A stretch of 10,431 bases of DNA, taken from the NCBI GenBank assembly GCA_947372405.1, contig CANBTO010000135.1:1-10431 (forward strand), read 5' to 3'. Origin of the DNA: Verrucomicrobiaceae bacterium (lineage in GTDB: Bacteria > Verrucomicrobiota > Verrucomicrobiae > Verrucomicrobiales > Akkermansiaceae). Positions within the stretch are counted from its first letter, which is position 1; each line of letters opens with the position of its first letter. The position numbers were made by a program, and so were the translations under genes. Under the pieces are notes generated by a model that was given only the letters and a program-made list of their open reading frames with translations, was not told where the DNA came from and made no database searches. Shown one piece after another: positions 1 to 7,433 of the stretch.

Positions 1-1416
1 CTTGTGAATCTCCTCGTCCGGCACGCCGCGGTCGGGATACGGATAGAGCAGTTGCTCGCGCAGGCTGCCCTCCACCATGTAAGGGCGTTGGGGCAGGAAC
101 ATCAGATGGTTGGAGGCCGGGCGTGCAAGCAGTCCGCCGCCGCCGTACCACAGGCCGGCGATGGTGCGCAGCACGGAGCTCTTGCCGGTGCCGCTGGGTC
201 CCATGATCATCAGGCTCTGGTTGGCGTGCAGCTCGAACGACAACGCCTTGACCAGCGTGCGGTCGTTGCCCGGGGTGCAGATGTCGAGCTTGTCGAGTTT
301 CAGGATCCGGCTGTCCTCGGTCGGCGTGTTTTTCTCCTCGCTGGCGATGCGTTCCTCCTCGTTGTCATGCTCGTCGAGCTGGTCCCACAAGGTGCCGAGA
401 CGTTGGACGCCCGCCAGGTAATCGCTCAAGCCGCCGAACTGCGTGATGATCAGCGAGAAGGCGGCAAGCACCTGCGCGAAGGCGCCCGCCGCCTGGGTGA
501 CCACGCCGAACTCCACCTGCCCGCGCATGAACATCGGCGCGACCACCAGCACCGGCAGCACCAGCGCGAGGTAGTTGTAGCTGTTGGTGAAGAACCCGAG
601 CCGCCGGTTGAGGATGATGATCAGGCGCATGTTGCTGACCGCCGCCGCCAGCCGGTTGAAGAGGTCCAGATGCTCGCGTTTCTCACCGCGGTAGAACGCG
701 ATCGATTCGGCGTTGTCCCGCACCCGCACCAGGCCGTAGCGGAAGTTCGCCTCCTTCTCGTATTGATGGTAGTGCTTTTCCACCAGCTTGCGACCGATCA
801 TGATGCTGATGAAGGTGCCCGCGACGGCATAGACCACCAGGATGGAAACCAGCGTGCCGGAGATCATCCACAAAACGCCGATGAAGGCGATCAGCGTCAC
901 CAGCGAGTTCAGCGCGATCAACAGGAACGCGAGCGAGTTGGTGGTGAAATTTCTAACATCCTCGCTGATCCGCTGGTCCGGGTTGTCCACGCTCTCCGAT
1001 CCGCGCAGGCGGAAGTAGGCGCGGTTGTTGAAATATCGTTTCACCAGGTGCTGCGCCATCCATTCGCGCCACAGCAGCGCGAGCCGCTCCTCCACCCAGC
1101 GGTAGAACACCCCGATGGGAACAGCGAGTGCGAAACTGCCGAGATACCAGCCGAGCGCCTGCCAGTAGCCCTTGGGGTTCTTGTTGGTGATCGCGGTCAT
1201 GAAATCCCGGCCCGCATAACTCATGAGCACCTGGATGCCGCCCACCGCCAGCGCCAGCAGCAGCAGGGAAATGAGGAAGCCGCGTGCCTTGTGCCTGCGC
1301 TCCGATGCGAAGAATGCCTTTGAGATCAGCCGGAACTGGCGGAACGTGGTCTTCAAGGTATGGCGGTCCTCGGAAGGAACCTCGATGGTCAGTTGATTCG
1401 GTTTCGGGTCAGCCAC
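1..1416 (-). CDS. SbmA/BacA/YddA-type ABC transporter, permease fused to ATPase (3' end outside window)
   Basis: Inner-membrane ABC exporter-fold half-transporter with an N-terminal ABC_membrane_2-type domain and a C-terminal ATPase (COG4178 family). Relatives move cobalamin, peptides or acyl compounds; the substrate here cannot be read. The frame runs from GTG at 1416 to the window edge, 472 codons. A hydrophobic helix lies at about residues 47-68 and others at 165-205 and 283-297. Family hallmarks are DNPDQRISEDVRNF at 144-157 and FYRGE at 241-245. Walker A GPSGTGKSS is at 406-414 and the Q-loop LPQRPYMVEGSLREQ begins at 441. The ABC signature, Walker B and H-loop are beyond the edge; family members are usually about 560-600 residues, so roughly 100 are missing. 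An in-frame ATG-TAG five codons upstream fixes GTG as the first possible start, with AGGG seven bases before it. It is divergent from the entericidin-like gene. The plus-strand frame over it is an antisense shadow. Confidence 0.93.
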   Translation of the reverse strand, partial: MADPKPNQLTIEVPSEDRHTLKTTFRQFRLISKAFFASERRHKARGFLISLLLLALAVGGIQVLMSYAGRDFMTAITNKNPKGYWQALGWYLGSFALAVPIGVFYRWVEERLALLWREWMAQHLVKRYFNNRAYFRLRGSESVDNPDQRISEDVRNFTTNSLAFLLIALNSLVTLIAFIGVLWMISGTLVSILVVYAVAGTFISIMIGRKLVEKHYHQYEKEANFRYGLVRVRDNAESIAFYRGEKREHLDLFNRLAAAVSNMRLIIILNRRLGFFTNSYNYLALVLPVLVVAPMFMRGQVEFGVVTQAAGAFAQVLAAFSLIITQFGGLSDYLAGVQRLGTLWDQLDEHDNEEERIASEEKNTPTEDSRILKLDKLDICTPGNDRTLVKALSFELHANQSLMIMGPSGTGKSSVLRTIAGLWYGGGGLLARPASNHLMFLPQRPYMVEGSLREQLLYPYPDRGVPDEEIHK

Positions 1417-1548
1417 TTGTGGACCCTACATGCGGGGTGGGTGGGAGGCGAATCAATTCCACACCGAGCACGGTAGGGTTTCACCCCATGGCAGAGTGGA
1501 GTGCCGTGACCTAACTTGAACCAGCCGGAAACACCGCGCAGCAAAGCT
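1417..1548. promoter_or_regulatory. Divergent intergenic region between ABC transporter and entericidin-like gene
   Basis: These 132 bases separate two divergent starts, so they should hold both promoters. I see no convincing -35/-10 pair on either strand. TTGAAC at 1516-1521 resembles a -35 box, but no TATAAT-like hexamer follows at suitable spacing. A small hairpin GGGtttcACCC lies near 1475-1486. Function is inferred only from gene orientation. Confidence 0.35.
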
Positions 1549-1695
1549 ATGAAAACATCACGAAAGAACCTCATTCTCCTCATCCTCGCTTCGGCGCTCT
1601 TCGCCGCCATAGGCACAAGCTGTGGTACCGTCCACGGCTTCGGCAACGATGTCGAAAACACCGGTGACCATATCAAGGCCGCCTCGTCGCGTTGA
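1549..1695 (+). CDS. Entericidin-like small lipoprotein
   Basis: A 48-residue protein resembling the entericidin A/B (EcnA/EcnB) family, small membrane lipoproteins known in enterobacteria as an antidote/toxin pair linked to stationary-phase lysis. It starts with MKTSRKN, followed by a hydrophobic stretch (residues 8-21) and a lipobox ending IGTSC, with Cys25 as the expected lipidation site. The mature part, CGTVHGFGNDVENTGDHIK, matches the family pattern C-x-T-V-x-G-x-G-x-D-x-x-x-x-G-x-x-I, so the mature peptide is about 24 residues. The ATG at 1549 has no strong Shine-Dalgarno sequence. It lies divergent from the ABC transporter and 142-150 bases upstream of the cytochrome gene, probably as its own unit. 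Only one entericidin-type gene is seen, so a toxin/antidote pair cannot be claimed. A structural lipoprotein is equally possible. Confidence 0.85.
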   Translation: MKTSRKNLILLILASALFAAIGTSCGTVHGFGNDVENTGDHIKAASSR

Positions 1696-1715
1696 TCGCG
1701 CGGTGAAATGCGGAC

Positions 1716-1751
1716 CTGCCATTGACTTCGGGATTCCGGATGAAATGGCAG
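1716..1751 (+). terminator. Possible stem-loop after the entericidin-like gene
   Basis: CTGCCATT at 1716-1723 pairs perfectly with AATGGCAG at 1744-1751 across a 20-base loop that can form an inner CGG/CCG stem. It begins 21 bases after the stop of the lipoprotein gene. No run of T follows, so it is not a textbook intrinsic terminator. It could instead be an operator or mRNA structure upstream of the cytochrome gene. Confidence 0.3.
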
Positions 1752-1843
1752 TTGGATCATCTGGATGATGGAGTCGTAGGGCGGGACCATCCGCTTGCGG
1801 TTTCCGACGAAGATCCAGGCGGAAAAATCCGGGCGAAGTGGTG

Positions 1844-4744
1844 ATGGAATTGCTCCACTCCGCGCGTATGATGCGTCCGCATCGCCTCATGATCCGCCAG
1901 CTCGTTGCTCTTTTTGCTCCCATTCCACTATTCCTCGCAGGACTCGCCGAGGGTGGGGACCGTGTGGACTTCAGCCGGGACATCCGCCCGATCCTCAACA
2001 AGAACTGCACCTCCTGCCACGGTGGCGTGAAGGAGGCGGGTAAGATATCGTTCGTTTCACGCGAACGGGCGATGGCCGAGGGAAAATCCGGGAAACACCC
2101 GCTCGTTCCCGGAGACCCGGCGCATTCCGACATGTTGCGCCGCATCCGCAGCAACGATCCGGACGAGGTGATGCCCAAGCCGAAAAAAGGGCCGCCGCTT
2201 TCATCCGCTGAAGCTGACCTCATCGAACGCTGGATCGCACAAGGAGCCGAGTGGCAGAACAACTGGGCCTACGAAAAACCCAAGGAACCCGCCGTGCCGC
2301 AGGTGTCCGATGAAAAATGGCCCGCAGTGCCGTTCGACCGCTTTGTTCTCAACCGGCTGGACCGCGAGAAAATCAAGCCCTCGCCCGAAGCCACGCCCGC
2401 CGAGTGGCTGCGGCGCGCTTCGTTCGACCTGACGGGTGTGCCACCCTCACCCGAGGAGCTCGCAGCTTTTCTAACCGAATGTGGGAACGATGCGAAAGCA
2501 GCGCGTGGCGCAGCGGCGGACCGCTTGCTGGCGTCGCCTCGTTTTGGCGAGCGCTGGGCCGCCGTCTGGCTCGATCTCGCCAGATACTCCGACACCTATG
2601 GTTTCGAGAAGGATCCACAGCGAAACATCTGGCCGTGGCGCGACTGGGTGATCCGCGCGTTCAACTCGGACATGCCTTACGACCGCTTCACCATTGAGCA
2701 GCTCGCCGGCGATCTTCTGCCAAACGCCAACGCTGACCAGCGCCTGGCCACAGCCTTCCACCGCAACACCCAGTGCAACACCGAGGGCGGCACCGATGAC
2801 GAGGAATACCGCGTGGCCGCCGTGATCGACCGCGTTTCGACCACCTGGACGACCTGGCAGGCCACCACCTTCGGCTGCGTGCAGTGTCATTCACATCCCT
2901 ACGAGCCGATCCGCCATGACGAGTTCTATCAGTTCGCCGCGTTTCTCAACAGCACCGAGGACTGCGATCTGGACGATGATTTTCCGAAGATGAAGGTGGC
3001 CAACGATCCGGCAAAAATCGAGGAGGCCTCCAAACTTGAGGTCCGTTCCGCGACTCTCCGCAACGCTCTCAACTCGGCCGCCTCTCCCTTGATGGAATCC
3101 ACGAGCGACTGGAAACCGTTCGTTCCCGATGCATTCAATCCAAGCCACGGCAAGCTCGTGCTGGATGCGGATGGCAGGATCCGCGGCGAAGGCACGTTCC
3201 CCGTGGGATGCACCCACGATCTATCAGGTCCGGCCCCGGCCTTCACCGCGTTGCGCTTCAGGATCTTTCCGGACAGCGACGATCCGAAGAAGTGGCCGGA
3301 GCGCGGCTCGCTCGCCACGAAGTTCGAGGTGCGGCTGATCGATGCCAACGGTGCCGCCACGCCGGTGGTGATGAAGGAGGTCTTCGCGGACCATCTCGGC
3401 GAGTTTTATGAACCCGGACCGGATGGCAATGTCGGCGGATTTCCCAAGCTGGAAGGCCCGCGCTGGTTCGTCTTCGTGCCCACAACGCCGGTAATTCCCG
3501 GGCCGGGGGTGAAGCTCGGGATTTCCATGAAGCAGAAGGCGGACACCACAGGCGACCAGGCGACGCCTGTCAGGAGATTCTCGTTCGATGTCTCCAACCG
3601 CCCGGAATGGACCGCGCTCGCGAACGATCCCGCACGCCTTGAGGATTGGAAGACGCTTGCAGATGTCAGAAAACAACTCGAAGCCATTCCCGTCACCAAG
3701 GTGCCCGTGATGATCGAGCGTCCGCAGGGTGGCACACGTGAGACGCGGGTCTTCGCACGCGGCAACCGGCTCAACAAGGAGGATCCGGTGTCTCCCGGCT
3801 TGCCGGCGATTTTCAAGACCGGAAGGGAAGGGGAGATGCGCAACCGCCTCGACATGGCGCGCTGGCTCGTGGGCCCGGAGAATCCGCTGGCCGCGCGGGT
3901 GCTCGCCAACCGCCTGTGGGGAGAGCTTTTCGGTACCGGCATCGTCAGGACCATGGAGGACTTCGGCACATCAGGCGAACCGCCGTCCCATCCGGAGTTG
4001 TTAGACCACCTCGCGCTCCGCCTGCGTGATCACGATCACTGGTCGGTCAAGGCGCTGCTGCGGGAAATCGTCCTGTCCGCGACGTATGGCCAGAGCCACC
4101 GCGCGTCCGCGGCACTGCTGGAGAAGGACCCCGGCAATCGCCTGCTCGCCCGTGGCCCGCGCGTGCGGCTTACGGCCGAGATGGTGCGCGACCAAGCGCT
4201 TTCGGCCGCCGGCCTGCTTTCTAACAAGATGTTCGGCCCGCCGGTATTCCCGCCGCAGCCGGAGGGCGTGTGGAACTCGGTTTACAGCGGTGCGAAGTGG
4301 AATGAATCCAAGGGCGAGGACAAATACCGACGCGGGATCTACACTTATTGCAAGCGCACCAGCGGGTTTCCCGGCTTCCTCACCTTTGACGCGCCGAGCC
4401 GCGACCTGTGCAGCGCGCGGCGCATGCCCAGCAACACTCCGCTGCAGGCGCTCGTCACGCTCAACGACCCCGCTCACATCGAGGCGGCGCAGGGCATGGC
4501 GGGCCGGATGGCGTCCCACGCCGCGGACCCCAACGGACAGCTTGCTTTCGGCGTTCTGTTAGCCACGCAGCAGGAGGCGTCGCCACAGATGCTTGAGGAG
4601 CTCTCGAAGCTCCGGGTTTCCGCCCGCGCCGAATACGAAAAAGATCCCGGGGAATCCGCCAAACTCGGCGCGACGCCCGATGCCGCCGCGCTGGTGCTCG
4701 TCGCCAACACCATCCTCAACCTCGACTCCGCGTTGAACCGTTAG
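1844..4744 (+). CDS. Cytochrome c-DUF1549-DUF1553 (PSD1) domain protein
   Basis: Large exported protein of the planctomycete/verrucomicrobial PSCyt1-PSCyt2-PSD1 type; biochemical role unknown, presumed periplasmic or outer-surface. Residues are numbered from the GTG at 1838, the longest frame. A signal-like stretch covers about 18-38. The cytochrome domain (about 48-112) carries heme motif CTSCH at C57/C60/H61. DUF1549 follows from about 165 with FDLTGVPPSPEEL, and carries a second CXXCH, CVQCH, at 347-351. About 425-640 is a beta-rich insert (FKLF-free, Pro/Asp-rich), possibly a carbohydrate-binding-like fold. DUF1553 starts near 669 with LDMARWLVGPENPLAARV and ends with TPLQALVTLNDP. The total of about 960 residues is normal for the family. 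The start is uncertain: GTG 1838, ATG 1844, 1868, 1871 or 1889 are all in frame without a clear ribosome site; 1868-1889 best fits a signal peptide. The stop TAG is seven bases before the DUF1501 gene, so the two are an operon. Confidence 0.93.
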   Translation: MELLHSARMMRPHRLMIRQLVALFAPIPLFLAGLAEGGDRVDFSRDIRPILNKNCTSCHGGVKEAGKISFVSRERAMAEGKSGKHPLVPGDPAHSDMLRRIRSNDPDEVMPKPKKGPPLSSAEADLIERWIAQGAEWQNNWAYEKPKEPAVPQVSDEKWPAVPFDRFVLNRLDREKIKPSPEATPAEWLRRASFDLTGVPPSPEELAAFLTECGNDAKAARGAAADRLLASPRFGERWAAVWLDLARYSDTYGFEKDPQRNIWPWRDWVIRAFNSDMPYDRFTIEQLAGDLLPNANADQRLATAFHRNTQCNTEGGTDDEEYRVAAVIDRVSTTWTTWQATTFGCVQCHSHPYEPIRHDEFYQFAAFLNSTEDCDLDDDFPKMKVANDPAKIEEASKLEVRSATLRNALNSAASPLMESTSDWKPFVPDAFNPSHGKLVLDADGRIRGEGTFPVGCTHDLSGPAPAFTALRFRIFPDSDDPKKWPERGSLATKFEVRLIDANGAATPVVMKEVFADHLGEFYEPGPDGNVGGFPKLEGPRWFVFVPTTPVIPGPGVKLGISMKQKADTTGDQATPVRRFSFDVSNRPEWTALANDPARLEDWKTLADVRKQLEAIPVTKVPVMIERPQGGTRETRVFARGNRLNKEDPVSPGLPAIFKTGREGEMRNRLDMARWLVGPENPLAARVLANRLWGELFGTGIVRTMEDFGTSGEPPSHPELLDHLALRLRDHDHWSVKALLREIVLSATYGQSHRASAALLEKDPGNRLLARGPRVRLTAEMVRDQALSAAGLLSNKMFGPPVFPPQPEGVWNSVYSGAKWNESKGEDKYRRGIYTYCKRTSGFPGFLTFDAPSRDLCSARRMPSNTPLQALVTLNDPAHIEAAQGMAGRMASHAADPNGQLAFGVLLATQQEASPQMLEELSKLRVSARAEYEKDPGESAKLGATPDAAALVLVANTILNLDSALNR

Positions 4745-4751
4745 ATACACC

Positions 4752-6242
4752 ATGGATCCTTCAGTCACCGCCCGCCTCCGCCACGCGCAGATGGAGCATT
4801 ACACGCGCCGCCACTTCCTCTCGCAGTGCGGCCTCGGGCTCGGCGCGTTGTGGTTCGCCGGCACATCAGGCCGCAGCTGGGGGGCTTCCAACCCGCTGGT
4901 CAAGGATACCGCGAACCCGCTCGCGCCCACCGCGCCGCACTTCGCCGCCAAGGCGAAACGCGTCATCTACCTGCACATGGCCGGCGCGCCGTCGCAGCAC
5001 GAGTTGTTCGATTTCAAGCCGGAGCTTCTCAAGCTGAACGGCAGGGAGTGCCCGAAGGAGTTCCTCGAAGGCAAGCAGTTCGCATTCATACAAGGCGTGC
5101 CGAAAATGTTAGGCCCGCAGTTTCCGTTCCAGCAATATGGAAGCTCGGGCGCATGGGTGTCGGACCGTCTGCCGCATTTCACCTCCGTCGTGGACGACGT
5201 GTGCTTCATCAAGTCCATGTACACGGACCAGTTCAACCACGGCCCGGCGCAACTGCTCGTGCACACCGGCACGCAGAATCCCGGCGCGCCTTCGATCGGT
5301 GCCTGGGCGACCTATGGCCTCGGCTCGGAAAACCAGAACCTGCCCGGATTCATCGTGCTCACTTCCGGCGGCAAGAACCCGGACGCCGGGAAATCCGTGT
5401 GGGGCGCCGGTTACCTGCCCTCCGTCTATCAGGGTGTGCAGTGCCGCTCGCAGGGCGACCCGGTACTCTATCTCGGAGACCCCGCCGGGATCAGCCGCCC
5501 GCTGCGCCGCAGCTCGCTCGACGCGCTGGAAAACATCAACCGCAAGATCGCCGAGGAAGTCGGTGATCCGGAAACCGTCACCCGCATCTCGCAATACGAA
5601 ATGGCCTTCCGCATGCAGATGCACGCCACCGACGCCTTCGATCTGAAGGCCGAGCCGGAGACCATCCACCAGATGTATGGCACGCAGCCGGGCAGGGAAT
5701 CGTTTGCCAACAACTGCCTGCTCGCCCGCCGCCTTGCCGAGCGTGGTGTCCGCTACATCCAGCTTTTCCACTGGGGCTGGGACTCGCACGGCGCGTCCGC
5801 ATCGGAGGCGCTCAACGGCGGTTTCTCCGACCGCTGCAAGGAGGTGGACCAGCCAATGACCGCGCTGCTCAAGGACCTCAAGCAGCGTGGTTTGTTAGAA
5901 GACACGCTGGTCGTCTGGGGTGGTGAGTTCGGCCGCACGCCCATGCTTGAAAACCGTGGTGGCAAGGACAACAAATTCGTCGGTCGCGACCACAATCCGG
6001 GAGCCTTCACCATCTGGCTCGCGGGCGGCGGCGTGAAACCCGGCATCTCATACGGCGAAAGCGATCCCATCGGCTACGAGGCGATGACCGACAAGGTCTC
6101 GCTGCACGATCTTCACGCCACCATCCAGCACCTCATGGGTGTCGATCATGAGAAGCTCACCTATCTCTCGCAAGGCGCACCTCAGAGGTTGTCCAACATC
6201 ACCAAGACAGGGACCAAGGTGGTCAGCGGAATCCTCGCCTGA
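4752..6242 (+). CDS. DUF1501 family protein with Tat signal
   Basis: A 496-residue member of DUF1501, an uncharacterised family related to the alkaline phosphatase/sulfatase superfamily and nearly always encoded beside a DUF1553 protein. A twin-arginine signal TRRHFL at residues 18-23, followed by a hydrophobic stretch to about 37, points to export of the folded protein. Family landmarks include HMAGAPSQHELFDFKPEL near 75-92, NHGPAQLLVHTGTQNPGAPS near 163-182, HWGWDSHG near 341-348, WGGEFGRTPM near 389-398 and GRDHNP near 414. The His and Asp residues in these are candidate metal ligands by superfamily analogy. ATG 4752 lies seven bases after the upstream stop; an internal ATG at 4791 would still keep the Tat motif. 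No Shine-Dalgarno sequence is visible, so translation may be coupled to the upstream gene. It probably works with the cytochrome-bearing partner; the substrate is unknown. Confidence 0.94.
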   Translation: MDPSVTARLRHAQMEHYTRRHFLSQCGLGLGALWFAGTSGRSWGASNPLVKDTANPLAPTAPHFAAKAKRVIYLHMAGAPSQHELFDFKPELLKLNGRECPKEFLEGKQFAFIQGVPKMLGPQFPFQQYGSSGAWVSDRLPHFTSVVDDVCFIKSMYTDQFNHGPAQLLVHTGTQNPGAPSIGAWATYGLGSENQNLPGFIVLTSGGKNPDAGKSVWGAGYLPSVYQGVQCRSQGDPVLYLGDPAGISRPLRRSSLDALENINRKIAEEVGDPETVTRISQYEMAFRMQMHATDAFDLKAEPETIHQMYGTQPGRESFANNCLLARRLAERGVRYIQLFHWGWDSHGASASEALNGGFSDRCKEVDQPMTALLKDLKQRGLLEDTLVVWGGEFGRTPMLENRGGKDNKFVGRDHNPGAFTIWLAGGGVKPGISYGESDPIGYEAMTDKVSLHDLHATIQHLMGVDHEKLTYLSQGAPQRLSNITKTGTKVVSGILA

Positions 6243-6270
6243 CGGGAAAGATCGAGAGGAACGTCAAAGC

Positions 6271-6368
6271 GATGGCAACCCCACTAGCGGGGAGCAACAT
6301 CGAACGTGGGGGTGGGTTTCAAACTACGGTAAAATATCGAGAACACGGGGCTAGTGGGGGTTGCCATC
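6271..6368. repeat. Long inverted repeat between convergent genes
   Basis: GATGGCAACCCCACTAGC at 6271-6288 is the reverse complement of 6350-6368 apart from one extra G in the right arm (five instead of four). The arms are separated by 61 bases. The repeat lies between the stop of the DUF1501 gene and the 3' end of the minus-strand secreted-protein gene, and its right arm contains that gene's stop and last codons. It could act as a shared transcription terminator or be the remains of a small inserted element. No T-tract or target duplication is visible. Confidence 0.6.
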
Positions 6369-6851
6369 CGCGCCTTGTTCGGAATCTTTTATTTTTGCGT
6401 CAAGCGGCGTGATCCCGCCAGATTCCTCATTGAGTTTCTTCCTTGCACTCTCAATCGCTTTCACAATGTTAAGTGCCTCATCCCACGTAGTGGTAAAGCT
6501 GTGAATGCTGTCAAAATTGAAAACAACTTCCTTTTCGCGGAGGGTGACGAGAATGTCATAACGCCAATGAATTTTTAGCTCCTTGTCAGCAATAGAATTC
6601 CAATCCTTATGTTGTGCTAACGCTCGAATCAGTTTAGCCAAATCTTCTATATCACAATAAGAGCTTTTTATTAATGAATCATCTAGATACCACCCAAGGC
6701 CTATTTGGCCAAACTTATTCGCTGGGAAAGTAAACAGCTTTAACGTTCCTGAACCGAACTTCCACGTTTGGAGAGTTTCTGGCTTGCTTTCGGCTGCAAC
6801 CGGTAATGCGAGGAGTGCGGTCAGGACTATATTAAGGAAGCAAATTTTCAT
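6351..6851 (-). CDS. Secreted protein of unknown function, A+T-rich
   Basis: A 166-residue protein that I do not recognise. It begins with a good Sec signal peptide: MKIC, then a hydrophobic core at about residues 5-18 and likely cleavage after AA-E or near residue 20. The mature part has an aromatic beta-rich first half (WKFGSGTLKLFTFP, then GLGWYLDDSLI), a middle with DIEDLAKLIRAL and KIHWRYDILVTLREKEV, and a helical segment (WDEALNIVKAIESARKKLN) before a charged tail. No catalytic motif is evident. ATG 6851 is supported by GGAG nine bases upstream, the best ribosome-binding site in the window. By hand count bases 6601-6720 are about 36% G+C, against 58% for 5041-5100 in the DUF1501 gene, which suggests horizontal acquisition. 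It is convergent with the DUF1501 gene, and its last codons and stop lie in the inverted repeat at 6271-6368. Confidence 0.75.
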   Translation of the reverse strand: MKICFLNIVLTALLALPVAAESKPETLQTWKFGSGTLKLFTFPANKFGQIGLGWYLDDSLIKSSYCDIEDLAKLIRALAQHKDWNSIADKELKIHWRYDILVTLREKEVVFNFDSIHSFTTTWDEALNIVKAIESARKKLNEESGGITPLDAKIKDSEQGADGNPH

Positions 6852-6860
6852 GATTATATT

Positions 6861-6864
6861 CTCC
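6861..6864 (-). promoter_or_regulatory. Ribosome-binding site of the A+T-rich secreted-protein gene
   Basis: Read on the minus strand, GGAG lies nine bases before the ATG at 6851. It fixes that start codon. It also stands out because the other genes here lack a comparable Shine-Dalgarno sequence. Confidence 0.65.
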
Positions 6865-7257
6865 GAACAGAGTTAATAAGTAGCGCGCGGCATTTGTCCT
6901 GTAACAGCCGCTCGCGGTGTATCCGGTGCAAATGCGGCATGGAAGGATGCTTCTCCGGGAATTCCGTTCATGGGAGGCTTTTTAGGCCGCCATGGAGGAA
7001 GAGCCAAGCAGGAAATGCTTTGTGGTTGCGGGAACCTTGCAGCTTGCGCCGCAGGACGGCCAGCAGGTCCGGCAGCCTCAGGCTCCTCGCCTTCTTCAGT
7101 CATTCCTTGAGTGCCGGCAGACTTGCATGGTATTTCTGGTTAGTGCATTATCGTGTTTTTAGTGGTTCCATTTTCCTTTCTCTGATCATGTGCTCGAACA
7201 CCCAACCAATCTGGAAAAAACCCCGCTCCATGTGGCCGGACAGGGAAAAGTAGTGGT
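6865..7257. other. About 390 bases without a convincing gene
   Basis: This spacer lies between the start of the A+T-rich gene and the RAYT unit. Two complementary frames are open over about 6873-7103, and another plus-strand frame is open over 6894-7253. None has a ribosome site, a signal peptide or a motif I recognise, and open frames on both strands suggest chance or an eroded gene. The part at 7137-7171 has three GTG triplets at 9-10 base spacing (7143, 7153, 7162), reminiscent of short degenerate intergenic repeats. The promoter of the secreted-protein gene should be near the left edge, but no clear -35/-10 pair is seen. Confidence 0.4.
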
Positions 7258-7302
7258 GGACTTCAGTCCGCCGTTCATTGGCGGAAGAACGGACTGAAGT
7301 CC
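7258..7302. repeat. REPIN-like hairpin at the left end of the RAYT unit
   Basis: GGACTTCAGTCC (7258-7269) pairs over all 12 bases with GGACTGAAGTCC (7291-7302). After a three-base bulge (7270-7272), GTTC at 7273-7276 extends the stem by pairing with GAAC at 7287-7290, leaving a ten-base loop. Two inverted cores joined by a short loop is the form described for REPINs. Confidence 0.75.
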
Positions 7303-7318
7303 AATGCCTTTAAGGATT
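7288..7318. repeat. Outer inverted repeat, left arm
   Basis: Matches the reverse complement of 8001-8031 at 29 of 31 positions. The two mismatches are the central bases of the near-palindromic core GGACTGAAGTCC. The outer part ending CCAATGCCTTTAAGGATT is identical in both arms. Confidence 0.85.
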
Positions 7319-7351
7319 GGCCTGGTATGATTTTGCCCTGGCAGGGGCATG

Positions 7352-7387
7352 TGAAATCAGCCGGTGGCGCAAGCCACCGGATTACGG
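7352..7387. repeat. Inner inverted repeat, left arm, with GCAA-loop REP hairpin
   Basis: Bases 7361-7380 form a perfect eight-base-pair hairpin, CCGGTGGC and GCCACCGG, closed by GCAA, a stable GNRA-type tetraloop. The 36-base arm matches the reverse complement of 7926-7961 at 31 positions. Such hairpins are the likely recognition structures for the encoded transposase. Confidence 0.8.
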
Positions 7388-7433
7388 TATGAAATGAATC
7401 CGTGCCGCAGCAGGGGCGCTGGAAACCGCCGCC

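Noticed and set aside
4..1323. A 439-codon plus-strand open frame rich in His, Gln, Arg and Glu
   Set aside because: It is antisense to the ABC transporter, whose minus-strand frame has Walker A and family hallmarks. The composition is typical of a shadow frame in G+C-rich DNA.
6854..6859. TATAAT-like hexamer just before the A+T-rich gene
   Set aside because: It lies within ten bases of the ATG, so transcription would start at or inside the gene, and no -35 box is found. It overlaps the ribosome-site spacer and is probably chance in A+T-rich DNA.
6243..7257. tRNA or att site marking the accessory stretch as an island
   Set aside because: I saw no tRNA-like cloverleaf and no direct repeats bounding the stretch.
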